Shown here: one piece after another, positions 49,889 through 62,429 of the stretch
Layout: each line of letters begins with the position of its first letter
How positions within the stretch are numbered: the stretch's first letter is position 1
Source of the DNA: Poecilobothrus nobilitatus
Taxonomy: Eukaryota; Arthropoda; Insecta; Diptera; Dolichopodidae
DNA: 64,000 nucleotides
Direction of reading: 5' to 3'
NCBI GenBank assembly: GCA_947095535.1
Contig: OX352772.1
Location: 49,557,445-49,621,444 of the forward strand
Program-made: the position numbers and the translations under genes
The notes under the pieces: generated by a model
What the model was told of the DNA's origin: nothing
The model's input: only the letters and a program-made list of their open reading frames with translations
Databases searched by the model: none

Positions 49889-52800
49889 TTGAATACAGTT
49901 TTTAACTGGGCTAAAAACTTGCAAAGTATTTTTTATGCATTTGTACCACTTTGAAAAGTGGGAACTCTTTTATTAATCAAATATTAATAATTAAAATATA
50001 TATTAATTTATTATATTTAATGTTATTCATCCATTCTTGTTAAGAGATTTAGCTTTTTTTTTGCAATTTTCATTAAATTTTTAATTGTTTCTTGTTAACA
50101 CTTAAATTAACACTTTGGCAAATAACAGATGTTATAGATAACCTTCGGCCATACTTCTAATCTTACATTAGGCCGACTGCCCGTTTATAAAAATCTGAAA
50201 TCACTTAGTTAAAACTATGATTAAACAAATTACCACTATTAATACCTGTAAGGGCTCCTAAGTATTGACAAAGCCAAGTAATAAATAAAAAAAAACCGAC
50301 CTATATTTTTTATTATCACTAATATAAGAACTAAAGAATGTTATCCGAATTAAAAAATTCCATTTCGAAAATCTCATCTGGAAATTTCTGAGAAAAATAT
50401 TCTATGTCAATTGACTCATTTTTTATTTTTTCTAATTATATAAAATGGCTGAAGAAAATTTTTGGATGTTTCCATGTTTCCACTATAGGATATATGGCAC
50501 ATTTTTTCTCTGTTTAAGTTTAAATAACAGAAAAGGTCTCTGGATGAAAATCTTCCGGGGACTGCCGCCTCCAAATATTTTTTTCCAAAATCCAACTATA
50601 AAATCCCTACTAATTCAGAATCTCCCTTATACGAATATACATATAAACCCTCTGGAAAATATCCTGATTTTTCAACGAACCCTAAAATCCTCCCTAGCTA
50701 TTTTGTTTACAAATATATTCCATCAATTTAAACATTTTTTTACTTTAGTTAAATTGTTGTTAGTTGGATGGGCCAAAATAACAGAAATGATTACATTTGA
50801 AAAGAAAAGGTGAATTATTTTTATGTTGTGATCCTAAGTTATAAATTTAAAAATCAAACTCTTACATATTTAGTAAAATATCCTTAACATTAAATTGAAA
50901 ATCTATAGTAACAACAGATATATGCATTTTTCTTAATTATCATATTAAGTTTTCGGGATCTTGAAATAAATGAATTTTTTTTTTTTCGGATTTTATGGAG
51001 TCTACTAAAACAGAAGTATTCTTAAATAACGCGAATTATACATTAAAATAATATAACGTATTAAGAAACTTACATCATTTGAGGAACATAATTTAAATAT
51101 ACAAATTTTCAAATAAATACGAAAAAATAGAAAAATGTTATCAATTTTATTTTATAAATAGATATATCTACTGTTTAACAACAAAAAAGAACAATTTTTT
51201 CACCAGTGCACCATGGTATACATTTCAATATAAAAAGTACTTCTAAACTATAATAATTTAGGTATAAAACTTCTTAAATTAGATCAATATTGCTTTTTAT
51301 ATCACATGACTAACCATTATACCTAATACCTATTCAAAAAAAAAAATAAAATAACAACATAAATTCAATACATATTCTTCTTCCTTATTTTTTATTTTGT
51401 CTTCAAGACTCTTAAAAAAAAAACAAACTAAACCTATTCAAAATCATATCGCCAAAAAAAAAAAACAAGAACCTGACATACCATATTTAGGACAATTAAC
51501 TAAATATATATAACAAAAGTAAAAGCGAACAGTAATAAAAAATAATAGAAGCTCAATTTTATTTTTTTTTTGTAAAAGTCCCATATGGATTGTATAGTGT
51601 CATCATTGCTAAAATCATATTACACCTCAATAACGTGTTGTAATGTAATGCCGCCTGTCGTTCATCTCAATTTCATCCAAAAAAAAAAAAAAACGAAATA
51701 AAATGCTACTTCTGTTATAGATATAGGACGTGTGTTTTAGTAATCATTGGTGTACAAATTTTATTTTAAGTATATGTAGGTTTTTACATATTATGTTCAT
51801 GCATACAGTGGTATAAAAATGTTTACGAACAAATAAAATGAAACGAGCAAACATTTTATGTGAGAGTTCCATTTATCCCTGTGGGTTCTAGTTGCCAAGG
51901 ATTAATTTCATATTTTGTAGCTATATTTTCTTAGGTTTTAAAAACATATTTTTTTTTTGCTTTTGTTGGGAAGTGTTTTAGGTCCTATACTATATTTACT
52001 TTATACTAGTGTGGTTTATCAAGATTAAAAAATTGTAAATGGCAGTAAGATCGAATAATGACAATGCTATAGATAAATTGCAAAAACTAAGTGACCAATT
52101 TTTTCTATAGACCAAAAAATGGAAAAATAAGCTTAATGATTACCTCTCTCTCTAGATTGCCAATATAATATAAAATTTTATTGTATATGCAAATAACTAA
52201 GGAGTTGCGTCAAACAAACACAATACATATTTAGAGCATCAACATTTTTCAAAATAAAATTTTACATAATATGGTAAGTGCTCCTTAGTGCACCTTATAT
52301 TCCTAAAGTGAACGTAAAAATAAAAAAACATGGACAAAAATATAACACTTTTTTTCGACGAAAGATAAATGTAGAACCTTCAAAACTTCTACACACTGAA
52401 AATTCTAATAAAAGGCTTAAGACCTAGCTCACTAGATTTAACTATTTAACTATAAACGTAGATCACCTTTATGGCGACCTGCAGCTCGTATATCTATCAG
52501 TTAGCGCAAAATTATTCTTTAAGATTAGTTTTAATTGTTTACAACGAGGCTGGTGTTTTTAGTGAATAAAAGTCTAACATAACCTGTGTTGCGTATAATA
52601 TCTTTGGAAGATTCTCTTCATTCTTACCCAAAAAAAAAAACTCGGTTTTCAAAAAAATTTGAAGAAAGTAGAATTTATAAATCATATTAAACTTGTAATG
52701 GATAATACTCATTCATTCTTACTGAAAATAACAAAATCGGTTAATAAACGGTCTGATTATTTTAACTTTTACTATAGACTAATAAAGAAACAACTAGTTA

Positions 52801-54060
52801 TATTTAATTATTTTTAAAGATAAACTATTTCTCCTTTTTTTTTCCAAGTAATCAAGTAATCAATCAATTTTACTGAACCACTTTTACAAAATCTCTTAAG
52901 AAATGTAGCTTCAATCTGATTATCAGAAGTTTCACTAGATCGTAATAATGATACGACTGTTCCTATTTTCTAGAGTTCAATTTGAAACCAAAAACGAATT
53001 GTAATTATATGAGGCTAAAAACTATAATAAAAAATAATTTCTCTTTAATTGAAATCGAATATGAAAGTTCTCAATTGAAAGCCTACACTCTATTCTTTAA
53101 ATCAATATATCATCTATCAAATACAGATGAACAAAAGTTTTTTAACCCACTGTATCATATAATAGATATTAATACTAAAACAAGTAAAGAAAAAAGAGAA
53201 ATTCCCATTGAAACCCTCAAGTTCATAGAAACGAAATGTTTCAAGGCACTTTTCACTATTAAGTGATGTCCCTTTTTTTTTATTCGTTGTAATAAGATAA
53301 AAAAAAAAACAGCTTCCTAAAAAAAAATCAACGATGACAAAAAAATAAAGTTTAATTGAATGGGTCACTCAATTCAATTTCTATATATGTATGTGCAAAT
53401 GTACATATTATATAACATACATGAAAATGTATCTTAAAATATACATTTTAGCTGAGTTTCTTACTGTTGAAGGACTTTTTTAGTAGTGTCATTCGTTGAA
53501 ATGCACATGTAATAGATAGGGTAGAAACGGTCAACTTTTTTACAAATAAATATACATTATATTTGTTTGATTGCTTGTATATAATTATTTAAAAATATAT
53601 ACGAACATACATTATTTATATATGTACATCACATATGTATCTTAAAAGAGACAATCAGTAATGATGGCAATGATTTTTTTATCGTTTTAAATTGTTAAAG
53701 CCCTTAAGATCTATTTATTTTTTTTATTATTATAAGTAGAGCTTTATTCGTTTTCTAAATTTAATTGTATTTTATTGTAATATCAGTGTATTCAAACTTT
53801 TTTTTTAAAAAAAATTTATGATATTGAATAAAAAGATATATCTGATAAACCGTGGTCAGTAAAAAAAAAATTTTGGCGTAATAACAACTTTCGATATTAA
53901 AAACCTATACAACAGCGGACTGTCGTAGTAACTTTCATTTGTAATTTTGCGGCAGTAAATTTTTATGATTAACTTTATGTATGGTATCTATTTTTCTTAA
54001 TATCTACTTAGAAAGCTTATTTCAAGATTTAATTGCTAATGTAAATAAAAGAATAAAAAT
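49889..54060. other. Mostly non-coding stretch with one dispersed-repeat unit
   Basis: About 50575-50700 matches the dispersed family (TCCCTACTAATTCAGAATCT and CTCTGGAAAATATCCTGATT), and the 122-codon frame at 50445-50813 runs through it. The 94-codon frame at 52982-53266 is Lys/Ile-rich and has no motif I recognise. The rest is AT-rich, with A-runs near 51660. Confidence 0.45.
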
Positions 54061-54084
54061 AAAGGGAATGTTTATGAACAAATA

Positions 54085-54890
54085 TTTGTTACACCGACGA
54101 TACAACACTAGTTAGCTTATACTACCTTAGATGACTTGCAATACTTAATGAACAAGGTTAATCAACATTGTAAAAAATTTAGCCTCAACATCAATACCGC
54201 AATTCGCAAAAAATAAAATTTATGATAATTAACAAAATAAAAGTATATGTACAATAGTGAAAAACATCACTATAAATCACAGAATCATATTTGTAATCAG
54301 TTTTATATATCACGGTATCTGGGGTTGTATGAAAACAGGAATTGTCATATGGAAATGAAATGTCGAATAGGGATCGCTAGAAATGCTTGTAACAAGCAGA
54401 AGAAAATAATTAAAAAATTATGATGACAATATTAGCGTAAGATTACAATTCCATAAATGTTTTATTTGGTCAGCACTATTATACGTTGTAGAAGCTTGGA
54501 TACTCAAAGTGGCTATTACTAACAAATTAGAAGCTTGAATGAAGGTATGAATCGAGATAGACATCTGCAAAAAACAACATCTAAAATAGATCATATTACC
54601 AATATAGAATTACTTTTAATAATCAAAAAACGAATTGTAGAATATTTTGGTAATGCGAGGATCGAAATAAGAATTTCTATACTGTTTATTGTCGAAGGCA
54701 GAATAGAAGAAAAACAAGGTGTAGGAAGAAAAAATCATTATGGTTGAATAACATTCGGCAGTGAACTGGGTTTAGGAAATCGGTTCATAAACCCACCACA
54801 AATAGAATGAAATTTGAAAATGTTGTCACTGTTTTAACATAAAATTAACCGGCCGATATGCAACTACGAATGGGCATCAGAACGATAGGA
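54085..54890 (+). pseudogene. Decayed non-LTR retrotransposon, RT C-terminal half
   Basis: Plus-strand pieces in shifting frames follow the order of insect endonuclease/reverse-transcriptase LINE proteins. A segment after the catalytic aspartates comes first (LDDLQYLMNKVNQHCKKF), then a YLGI-like part, then a LLYVVEAW segment (the usual LLYGAESW). A DHITNIELL...IVEYFGNAR...GRIEEKQGVGR block follows at 54535-54747. The last block corresponds to the family's TNEEVL...EYFGH...GKIEGKRGVGRR tail. Many stops are present. The element ends near GAGAAGAAAAGG at 54892. The class is clear; the clade is not. Confidence 0.75.
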
Positions 54891-57177
54891 GAGAAGAAAA
54901 GGTAGTATATATTATTGCTTTCAAATTTACCTCTAGTACTAAAAGGTTAACAGACAATTAATTATTGACAATCCTAAACCGTTGATTAAGAAGAATAATT
55001 AATTTTCGAATTCTTCTTGTTAATTTTAGTCAGTTTTAAATCTTCATTACATTCAAACATATGTTGTCTGATGATTTTCTAAATTATATGTATATTATTA
55101 TACATATCTTTTAAAAAATTTTTATATTAAATTTTTTACTAGTCCCATGATATCAACTAAAAATCTTCTGAATATAATAACTTATAAAAATTATGTTTAC
55201 AAAAATAGCCGTAGAAAATAGTTGATATTTAATTATTTTCTCAAAATTTTTAAATATTTAAAACATGAATTTTGTTTTTAGAAGACCTAAAGGAGCCTCA
55301 AGCTTGTGTAAACTCATATAATCTTCAAATTAGCTTCAAATTATTTTATCTGGGTCTAAAACATGTTGAATGTATATAATTACTTTTATTATTTTGCTTA
55401 CTTGTTTTATAATCGTATCTTGGTTTGCATAAAGTGTATACAAGGATCTGTCCTTTAAATAAAATATTAAAACTCCCTCTATATCATTCATATAAACTCA
55501 GTTTTTATCTTTGGTGATTTGATCAGGAAATATTTTCTTTCCTCTTTTTTCTTTACCTTGCCTTACCCTCTTTGAAGGTTAACCATGGCAACGCTTTCCC
55601 ACTCATTTTTGCTCTCAAATTTTACTAATATAAGCTTTGAACAAGAATAGGCGGGCTGAATAACATAGGTTAGCTGAATAACAAAGAAACAATATTAAAA
55701 GGAATCTATTTAGCCTTAGCATGATTTTAGACATAGGATTTGTAAGTACTGACTACATTTTATACGATATAAAATGTGTATACTTAAAATTAACATTTGA
55801 GAAACATTAATATCCAAAAGATTTTTTATTAATATCAATTTTTGTTTTTTTTTTTTTTATATTTCTCTTCAATATTCCTTGAGATGAATTGAAAATCATA
55901 CGTTTCAATTATGTTTAATCGAAATGAAATATTCTGGACACGAAAACATTATGTCCTTTATTTTCTTTTTTGTTTTTTTTTTTTATTGATATTGATATAC
56001 TCATACTAATATTGTATGTATATATATACATACATATTGTAATGGAGGTTATATTATACATATGTATAATTTATATCAAGTACAAATAAATTTAATAATC
56101 GTATTAGTGACATAAATGGTCTTTGACAGCGCTTTTAAGTTCATTTTTTTTTTAGTTTTTGTTACTTTGCTTGTATTGTTTTTTTCTGCGATACGATATC
56201 CTTATTACAAATTGTCGTTAACAATAATCACTCAAAAAAAAAAAAAAAACAGGAGCAAAAAAAGGACATCATAAGCTAAATAATCTATAGAAACATAATT
56301 TTTTACGGTTAACTTTACAAGACCATAGGATATTTATTAAATTGGCTTTTCGTGAAAATCAATTTAGGGTTTATTTTTGTTATTTTTTTTCTTTTTTTTG
56401 TTTTTTGTATAAATATGAAAGGTAAAAATTAATACAAGTGTTTGATATCAATAATTATCGGTCTGTCTAGTCAGAAGTCTATCTAATAAAGAAAATATTT
56501 TGCCTATGTTCCAATTGAATATGAATCAAATCTTACAAATCTAATAAATAAGTCGGGAAATCGGGTGTTTTTTTTTAATTATCAATCTAGGATAATTTTT
56601 ATTCGTTACAGCTTTTATTACTTTTGTCAAAGCACATTTTCGAGGTTTGTTTAATAGTTGGTGTAGATAATAAAATGTTTAAAAGTTTATGTATAGCAAA
56701 TTTAAATCGTGATGCTTCATAGCTGCTCCTTGCTATTCTCTTACTTTTGTTTTTTGTAAAATGTTATTGTAAAAACGTTTAAAATTGAAATGAATGCTTA
56801 AGACGATTTAAATAATAATAACAAATTCAAAATCATAGAGCTACAAAATAGTAAGCATTATTAAAAATCGAACAAATATTTAAGAAAAGTCTAATACTTA
56901 AAGATATATGGTCACATGAAGCACGAAAAATAATTGAATTGTTATTTATAAAAATCGCAATTTGGTGTGATAATGCATTTGATGATATCAGCAGCATATG
57001 TTGATTGTAACCGGAAAAATGTTTATATTAATCGTAACCGGAAAAAAGATCACTTTTATATTTTGAAATAGGATTAATTTATTCAAAATAGCTAATTCCT
57101 TAAGTAAGAAAAGAAACATAAGATTTATTTTTATTATATATACAGAGTTATACTACTCCTTCGTAACAATTCTTCTT

Positions 57178-57263
57178 AACGGTTGTATACTAATCCTTTA
57201 TAATAATCCTTTATAACGGTTGTATAATAATCCTTCAAAAAAGGTTGTATGTTAATCCTGCAT
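57178..57263. repeat. Short tandem repeat around AACGGTTGTAT
   Basis: Three imperfect units start at about 57178, 57214 and 57240, each with GGTTGTATxxTAATCCT. Unit length varies because TAATAATCCTTTA is itself partly duplicated. Confidence 0.7.
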
Positions 57264-57305
57264 AACAAATTTGTTGCCAGTTTTGTTGAGTTGACCTATT
57301 TTTGA

Positions 57306-57369
57306 GTAATAATGTGACTATTGTCCCTTATCCTATCCAATAATAATGACTATTGTCCCTTATCCTATC
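57306..57369. repeat. 32 bp tandem duplication
   Basis: GACTATTGTCCCTTATCCTA followed by TC occurs at 57316 and again 32 bases later at 57348. The copies are identical over 22 bases, so the duplication is recent or conserved. Confidence 0.85.
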
Positions 57370-58811
57370 TGTATCTGCTGACTAAGAATTTCCTATCTAA
57401 TAATAGGATAGCAGGCAATAGTAATTCTAAAAAAAAATTATAGTTCAATCAAGTTCATCGAATTTTAAATCCTTTCTACATAGCCTTACCTTACTTTTTT
57501 TTATCAATTGAATGTAATCATTTCATTCACACAGTGTTTAAAAAGTATCAATACAGAATTTAATTAACCTTGAATATATAATGAATATCAGAAAGATGGA
57601 ATATTATATATTAAGTTATTTTTAGCTTCACATTTCAAAAATTAGGGGGAATAGAGGAAGGGAGCCCCATTAAACCATTTATATTCTAATAAAAATCTTC
57701 TTATATATGGCTATATATTGCTATTCTTTAAATAAAATAATAATTTTGTTTTTTTTTTTTCATTTTTTTCCCCTTATTTAATTTAAATACAATACATTTT
57801 TACCTATTAAGATACTAAAAAATCAAATTATTAAAATCCATAAGATACACAGTATTAAAAAACATAAAAAAAAAAAATATATATATATAAAAACAATAGA
57901 TATAAAAAAATTGTATATTCAGTATAGGTATGTTATTTATATTCAGTATAGGTATGTGTAATTTTCAAGGTATAATGAATGATCTCTAGAATTAAAACAT
58001 TGAAAACATTTATATAGCGGTTACGGCTCCCATGTGTGTAATTTTTTATATAGATTGCAATTTATATTTTCTATCTCTCTTTCATTTTTTTGTGTATTTT
58101 ATCACTTTTTTTTTTTTTTTATTTTATTTTTGGTACATATAATATCTTAATCCTATTTCCTTTATTTGCCACTAGCTAATATTCTTCGATCCGGAACATA
58201 AAATGTTATTTGGTTTAGCCTTAAAATTGTTCTTTTTTTTTTAATTTTTGTTTTATTTTTAGGGTTTTTGTTTTTTTATTTCTTTTGCTAATATTAAGTT
58301 TTTTTATGGTTTTTTTTTTTTTTTGTTTTTTGTCAATCTATTTGTTCGCGAATTTTTTTTTTATCCCCATCCACATCTTTCCATAATATTTGTATATGTA
58401 CGAGTATATAAAAAAGAAATTCATGTTTCGCATTGTATTGACTGTTAAAAATTAGGTTGATGAAAAAAAAGAAAAGCAAAGGGGATGATAATTGGTTGGA
58501 AAAAAAGAAAAAAAAAACGAGCATTCAAATCAATTTTATTAAGTAAAAAAATAAAAACGATGAAATTAAATGAATAAACAAGTAAGTGGATAAAAAAAAA
58601 TTGTTTTTAATATTAACAATTATTTAACATATTAAACAAATGGGTATTTGAAAGTTAATATTTACCTTAAGTTAATCAAAAAACTAAAAATCCTTCTTTA
58701 AAAATATAGAAAATTGTTGTTAATCAATTTAAATGAGTCGTAAATATTTTATATACTTTTTTTGAAATTTCCCTGAAAAATAATATTTGAATTCTCTAAA
58801 TTAAATAATTA

Positions 58812-58886
58812 TCTGACCAATGATGCGGCGCTTAAGACTCCGGTTTTTCAGGCAAAAGGTCTCGGATTCAAACAGCGATCAGGTCA
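58812..58886 (+). repeat. tRNA-like relic
   Basis: CTGACC at the left and GGTCA at the right could pair as an acceptor stem. Between them are a D-arm-like GATGCGGCGCTTAAGA and a box B-like CTCGGATTCAAAC. The fold is incomplete, so it is probably a pseudo-tRNA or the head of a SINE. It lies about 75 bp left of the LINE fragment. Confidence 0.35.
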
Positions 58887-58958
58887 AAAAAATAATGTAT
58901 AAAATATGTCTAATAAAATATTGTAAACAAAAAAACAAATATAATTATAATTTAATAG

Positions 58959-60060
58959 TTGTCCAAATGGTCCGAAATGGTCCACATGCGGCATAAAAGA
59001 ACAAAATGGCGGCATAAAAGAACTCAAAACATTAAATTCCACGGTTATTTGTCAAACCCAACTTACGTTACTTCAAGAGTGCCGCAAGTTAACCATTTAG
59101 GCACACTTCTATTCAATATGTTTATTTCAAATCTTTCTGCAAAACTAATAGGTGTGTCACATATTGCATTTGCTGACGATCTTAAAATTTTCTATGTTAT
59201 TAAGAATAACTCTGATGTACAATTACTTCAAGGAAATATATATTCTTTACATGAATGGTGCATACCCATAATAGATTAAAACTAAATATTGAGAAATGTA
59301 AAATCATAAGCTGTACACCTAAAACAAATACAAATACAATACAAATACAATACAAATACAAATACAGTTCCAATTAATATATTAGGCTGAGATTAAGCAC
59401 TATATAGACCTGCAGTTAGATTTGCAAGAGTTTAAAAGGGTATAGAGGTACACGGAAATATAACATAGTTTACTTTTTCATTGAAAAACCTCTTTGTGTT
59501 CCATTCAAAAGTCAAAAATTTGAAGATTTTTTATTTACATTTTGTTCTAGTCGAATCTTTTATTTTGGATAAGGTAATACTAATTTAAAGAACCTAATTA
59601 TGTTCATCAGTGGTTTAAATTTTATCAATACAATACTTTTCGATTAGTCAATAGACAATATAGTTTTCGAAAGGATTAATAGCATGACTGATTATTTTAG
59701 ATGATAAATTAAATTTCAGTTTTCACTATACTATGAATCTAAGGCAAATAAAATGTTAGGCTTCATTAAAAGAAGGGCGAAAGAGTTTAATGACGTAGCA
59801 GTAACAAAAGCACTTTATTACTCTTTTGGTTCGATTCATTTTTAGAATATGGCCACATTTTTTGGGATCCAGCATTTCAAACACACTCTAAAAGAATTGA
59901 ATCTGTTCAAAAACAGTTTCTTTTATTTGCTCTAAAAGAAACCAATATTACCCTTCAGAGTATTCTATTATTCCAAGTTACATTGCAAAACTTAATACGT
60001 TGAAAATGTTAACTCTTACATCATGCAGGGAAATACTTTCATTTTGCTTTACTTCTAAAC
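58959..60060 (+). pseudogene. Decayed jockey-type LINE, part of the reverse transcriptase
   Basis: The frame at 58959-59279 reads VTSRVPQVNHLGTLLFNMFI and later HIAFADDLKIF. The second holds the FADD catalytic aspartates of jockey-like reverse transcriptases; the first is the usual VPQGSHLGPLLF motif with a changed PQG. The next piece, KLNIEKCKI, ends in a CAAATA microsatellite, after which a 265 bp repeat (59367-59631) interrupts the gene. Coding similarity resumes near 59695 with LDDKLNF, KANKMLGFIKRR and, after a frameshift, RIESVQKQFLLFALK. The endonuclease is absent and the copy is dead. Confidence 0.8.
59367..59631. repeat. 265 bp repeat, copy 1 (interrupts the LINE)
   Basis: It starts GTTCCAATTAATATATTAGG and includes CACTATATAGACCTGCAGTT, GAGGTACACGGAAATATAAC and GTCGAATCTTTTATTTTGGA. 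About nine positions in ten match copy 2 at 62087-62352. It sits between two blocks of LINE coding similarity, so it inserted into the LINE or was carried by a variant of it. Confidence 0.85.
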
Positions 60061-60164
60061 TTTACTTTTCACTTTGCTTGAAACTAAGTATTCAAATTTT
60101 TGTTAATTGTTCTTCCTTGTTTTGTTAGCTTTTCTTTAAAATTTTAAAATTATATATAATAGCA

Positions 60165-60355
60165 GGGGCCTCGGTGGCCTAGTGTGTAAGAGCGTATAAA
60201 AATACGCTTTAAACACCGAAGGAGTGTGGGTTCGAATCCCACACACGTTGTAAGAGTTATTCCCCCTTACGATATTTACAGCCACGCCTGAACAAGAAAG
60301 ACTGTGTAATTTTCTGTCCACATTTATGTGGCAGAGAAATGCATTAAAAAAAAAA
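60165..60355 (+). mobile_element. tRNA-derived SINE, best-preserved copy
   Basis: The head reads GGGGCCTCGGTGGCCTAGTG with box A, and box B is GGGTTCGAATCCCACACA. A TTGTAAGAGTTATTCCCCCT block, GCCACGCCTGAACAAG and ATTTATGTGGCAGAGAAATG lead to a poly-A tail. ATAATAGC before (60156-60163) and after (60358-60365) may be a short target duplication. The minus-strand frame at 60136-60321 is SINE sequence. It landed between two LINE fragments in opposite orientation. Confidence 0.93.
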
Positions 60356-60419
60356 TAATAATAGCTATAAGATCCTTTTTGTTTTTATAAAGACTTTGTT
60401 TTGGTTAATGAAATAAAAT

Positions 60420-60770
60420 AATTAAATTTATTACACTCTAGCCAAAATCTATAGAAAAGGACTCCTTTGTACAAAATTGCTGTTGAAATTGGGTTTGAAA
60501 AATAGAGAGAAGAGTTGCAGGGAAATAGGATGGCAGAGGAGACTTTGTTGGTGAATTGGAGACGAACCTGAACCGGTTCTTTTTTAAAAATTTGCAAATT
60601 GCATAATGGACATTTTTTATCGGAGGGGAACACGATAGATGGAAACATGTTCCACATTTTAGCGGTACTCACAATAAATGAGTTTCCATATTCAGTTTTA
60701 AACCAACTAAAAATTTCGAAAGTATAGAAATGAGCACTTAAGGCCTCCCTAGTGTTTAGTTGGAATTATT
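60420..60770 (-). pseudogene. LINE reverse-transcriptase C-terminus
   Basis: On the minus strand the frame reads LSAHFYTFEIF, then EYGNSFIVSTAKMWNMFPSI. This is the conserved end of jockey-like ORF2 proteins, where a GNSFFVRTARLWNSLP-type motif precedes the stop. The frame continues openly to 60385 but loses similarity. The upstream half matches the fragment at 37640-37760. Confidence 0.7.
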
Positions 60771-61397
60771 TAAAGGGAAGTTTATATACTAAATAAGAGA
60801 TGAATCTTTATACATAGGTAATGTAAGATACATTGTATACCTTTTTTTTCTTAGAATTTTATTAAGTTGTCATTTTCAAAAATATACTATTTCAAAATAT
60901 TAATTTTATTTATATAAACTTACTTTTTAAATTACTAATTTATATTTTTTAAACACAAGATATTTAAAATACGAAATTTTCAAATGAAATTCAATAATTT
61001 TTTAAATAAGCGTCATAGTCGCTTATATATAGCCTCATTTTATGTATAAAATTTACCTTTTGTATTTTTACATATAATTAAAAAGATAAGATTCCTCTTG
61101 TTGTGATTATAATTTGATTTTGATCATTATTCAGGTTCTAAAGTGCTTCAAAGCAATATTTCATCAAAAATCAGTAGAAAAATTGTCTATCTGACATTAC
61201 TATTTCCGATTTTTATTTCATTAGGTATTTTATTTCATAAATTTCTTTAATTTTCTATTTAAGCTATAAAATTAACTTTCTGAACACTCCTTTGAATACA
61301 AAAAATTTAAATATTTAACTATTATGAGTACAGTCTTTTCGAAAAGAAGATTCAGTGTTTATTAATCCTTGTTATAAATTACAAGATGTCTTAATAT
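60771..61397. other. AT-rich spacer
   Basis: No gene, repeat family or structured element was recognised in this stretch. Confidence 0.45.
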
Positions 61398-61414
61398 CTT
61401 CTCATAAAATAGCT

Positions 61415-61570
61415 CCCTAGCCAATATACTGCGTTCGCAGGTAAGGATTTCATCCTATTATATTGGCTAAAGGGAGAGATGGGTTTAGTTAGTAAGAATC
61501 TGACACTATCAAGAGGGAAATTCTTGGTGTCTTTGGAAGATTCCCACCTCCCTTAGGGGGAAAAAAAAAA
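61415..61570 (+). mobile_element. Structured SINE-like insertion with A-tail and 17 bp target duplication
   Basis: The element is bounded by CTTCTCATAAAATAGCT (61398-61414) and CTTCTCATAAAATAACT (61571-61587), 16 of 17 identical, and ends in GGGGGAAAAAAAAAA. It therefore looks retrotransposed. The 5' half folds: CCCTAGCCAATATA pairs with TATATTGGCTAAAGGG. The 3' half folds as nested stems: GGGAG/CTCCC, TGG/CCA, GAATCT/AGATTC and GACAC/GTGTC, with CAAGA/TCTTG inside. It has no box A or box B that I can place and does not match U snRNAs, 5S, 7SL or tRNA that I recognise. It could be a LINE 3'-end-derived SINE or a copy of an unknown small RNA. Confidence 0.7.
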
Positions 61571-61833
61571 CTTCTCATAAAATAACTTTAAATATTATAA
61601 ATAAAATTATTTTGATTATTGAATTTCGCAATTAATCTATTTATGAAATGGAAGTTGGCCTTTTTTAATACATTTGAAGTAAATTGCTTTCAAGAATAAT
61701 TTTCTATTTGTCTGAAACAACAAAATGGAGTATGTAAAGGAAGAACATGAACTGCTTGAACATTAATCTATTGTCTGAACTTAAATCTATTAAGCTAGCC
61801 TAAACCTATTGCGTGAAGTGAACCTACAAATCT

Positions 61834-61884
61834 CTTCAATCAAATTGAAACCGTTTTAGTTGACTTCAATCAAATTGAAACCGT
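61834..61884. repeat. 30 bp tandem duplication
   Basis: CTTCAATCAAATTGAAACCG, then T, occurs at 61834 and 61864. Each copy contains a small palindrome, TTCAATCAAATTGAA. Confidence 0.85.
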
Positions 61885-62086
61885 AGTTAGTTATGCTCTA
61901 GCAATTTGTGTAACTTATTTAAATGATATATACATAGTCTCAGAAATACGACTACACATTTTCATTTGCATCAAAAATAATTAGGGCCTGAATAGTACAT
62001 CTATGCCATCAGAATCCAAAAGCTTAGAAGAACCCAAAAGCTTCCTTTTTTTGTTTGTTCGAAAAGAAGGTTACCCCTTCCCATTT

Positions 62087-62352
62087 GTTCCAATTAATAT
62101 ACTAAGCTGGGATTAAACACTATATAGACCTACAGTTAGATTTGCAAGAGTTTAAAAAGATATAGAGGTACACGGAAATATAAAATAGTTTACTTTTTCA
62201 TTGAAAAACATCTTTGTGTTTCATTTAAAAGTCAATAGAAATTTAAAGATTTTTTATTTACATTTTGTTATAGTCGAATCTTTTATTTTGGATAAGGTAA
62301 TACTAATTTTATGAACCTAATTATGTTTATCAGTGGTTTAAATTTTACCATT
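62087..62352. repeat. 265 bp repeat, copy 2
   Basis: This is a direct repeat of 59367-59631, 2720 bp downstream in the same orientation. It starts GTTCCAATTAATATACTAAG and ends near CAGTGGTTTAAATTTTACCA. Weaker similarity may continue to about 62430. It shows no open frame. Confidence 0.85.
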
Positions 62353-62429
62353 ACGACATAAATTTTAATAATATTTTTATCTGTTATAATACTTTTTACT
62401 TCAAAAAATCGATTTAGACAATAATTTTA

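Larger units (their letters stand above)
54891..58805. other. AT-rich non-coding stretch
   Basis: No gene was recognised. It contains T-runs near 55850, 55975, 56390, 57745, 58110 and 58310, TA/TATG microsatellites near 56010-56070, and the short tandem arrays listed separately. Confidence 0.5.

Noticed and set aside
50445..50813. 122-codon open frame
   Set aside because: It runs through a unit of the dispersed repeat found at five other places.
52982..53266. 94-codon open frame with a soluble-looking sequence
   Set aside because: It is Lys/Ile/Asn-rich with no recognisable motif and an overlapping minus-strand frame. It may be old transposon sequence, but I cannot show it.
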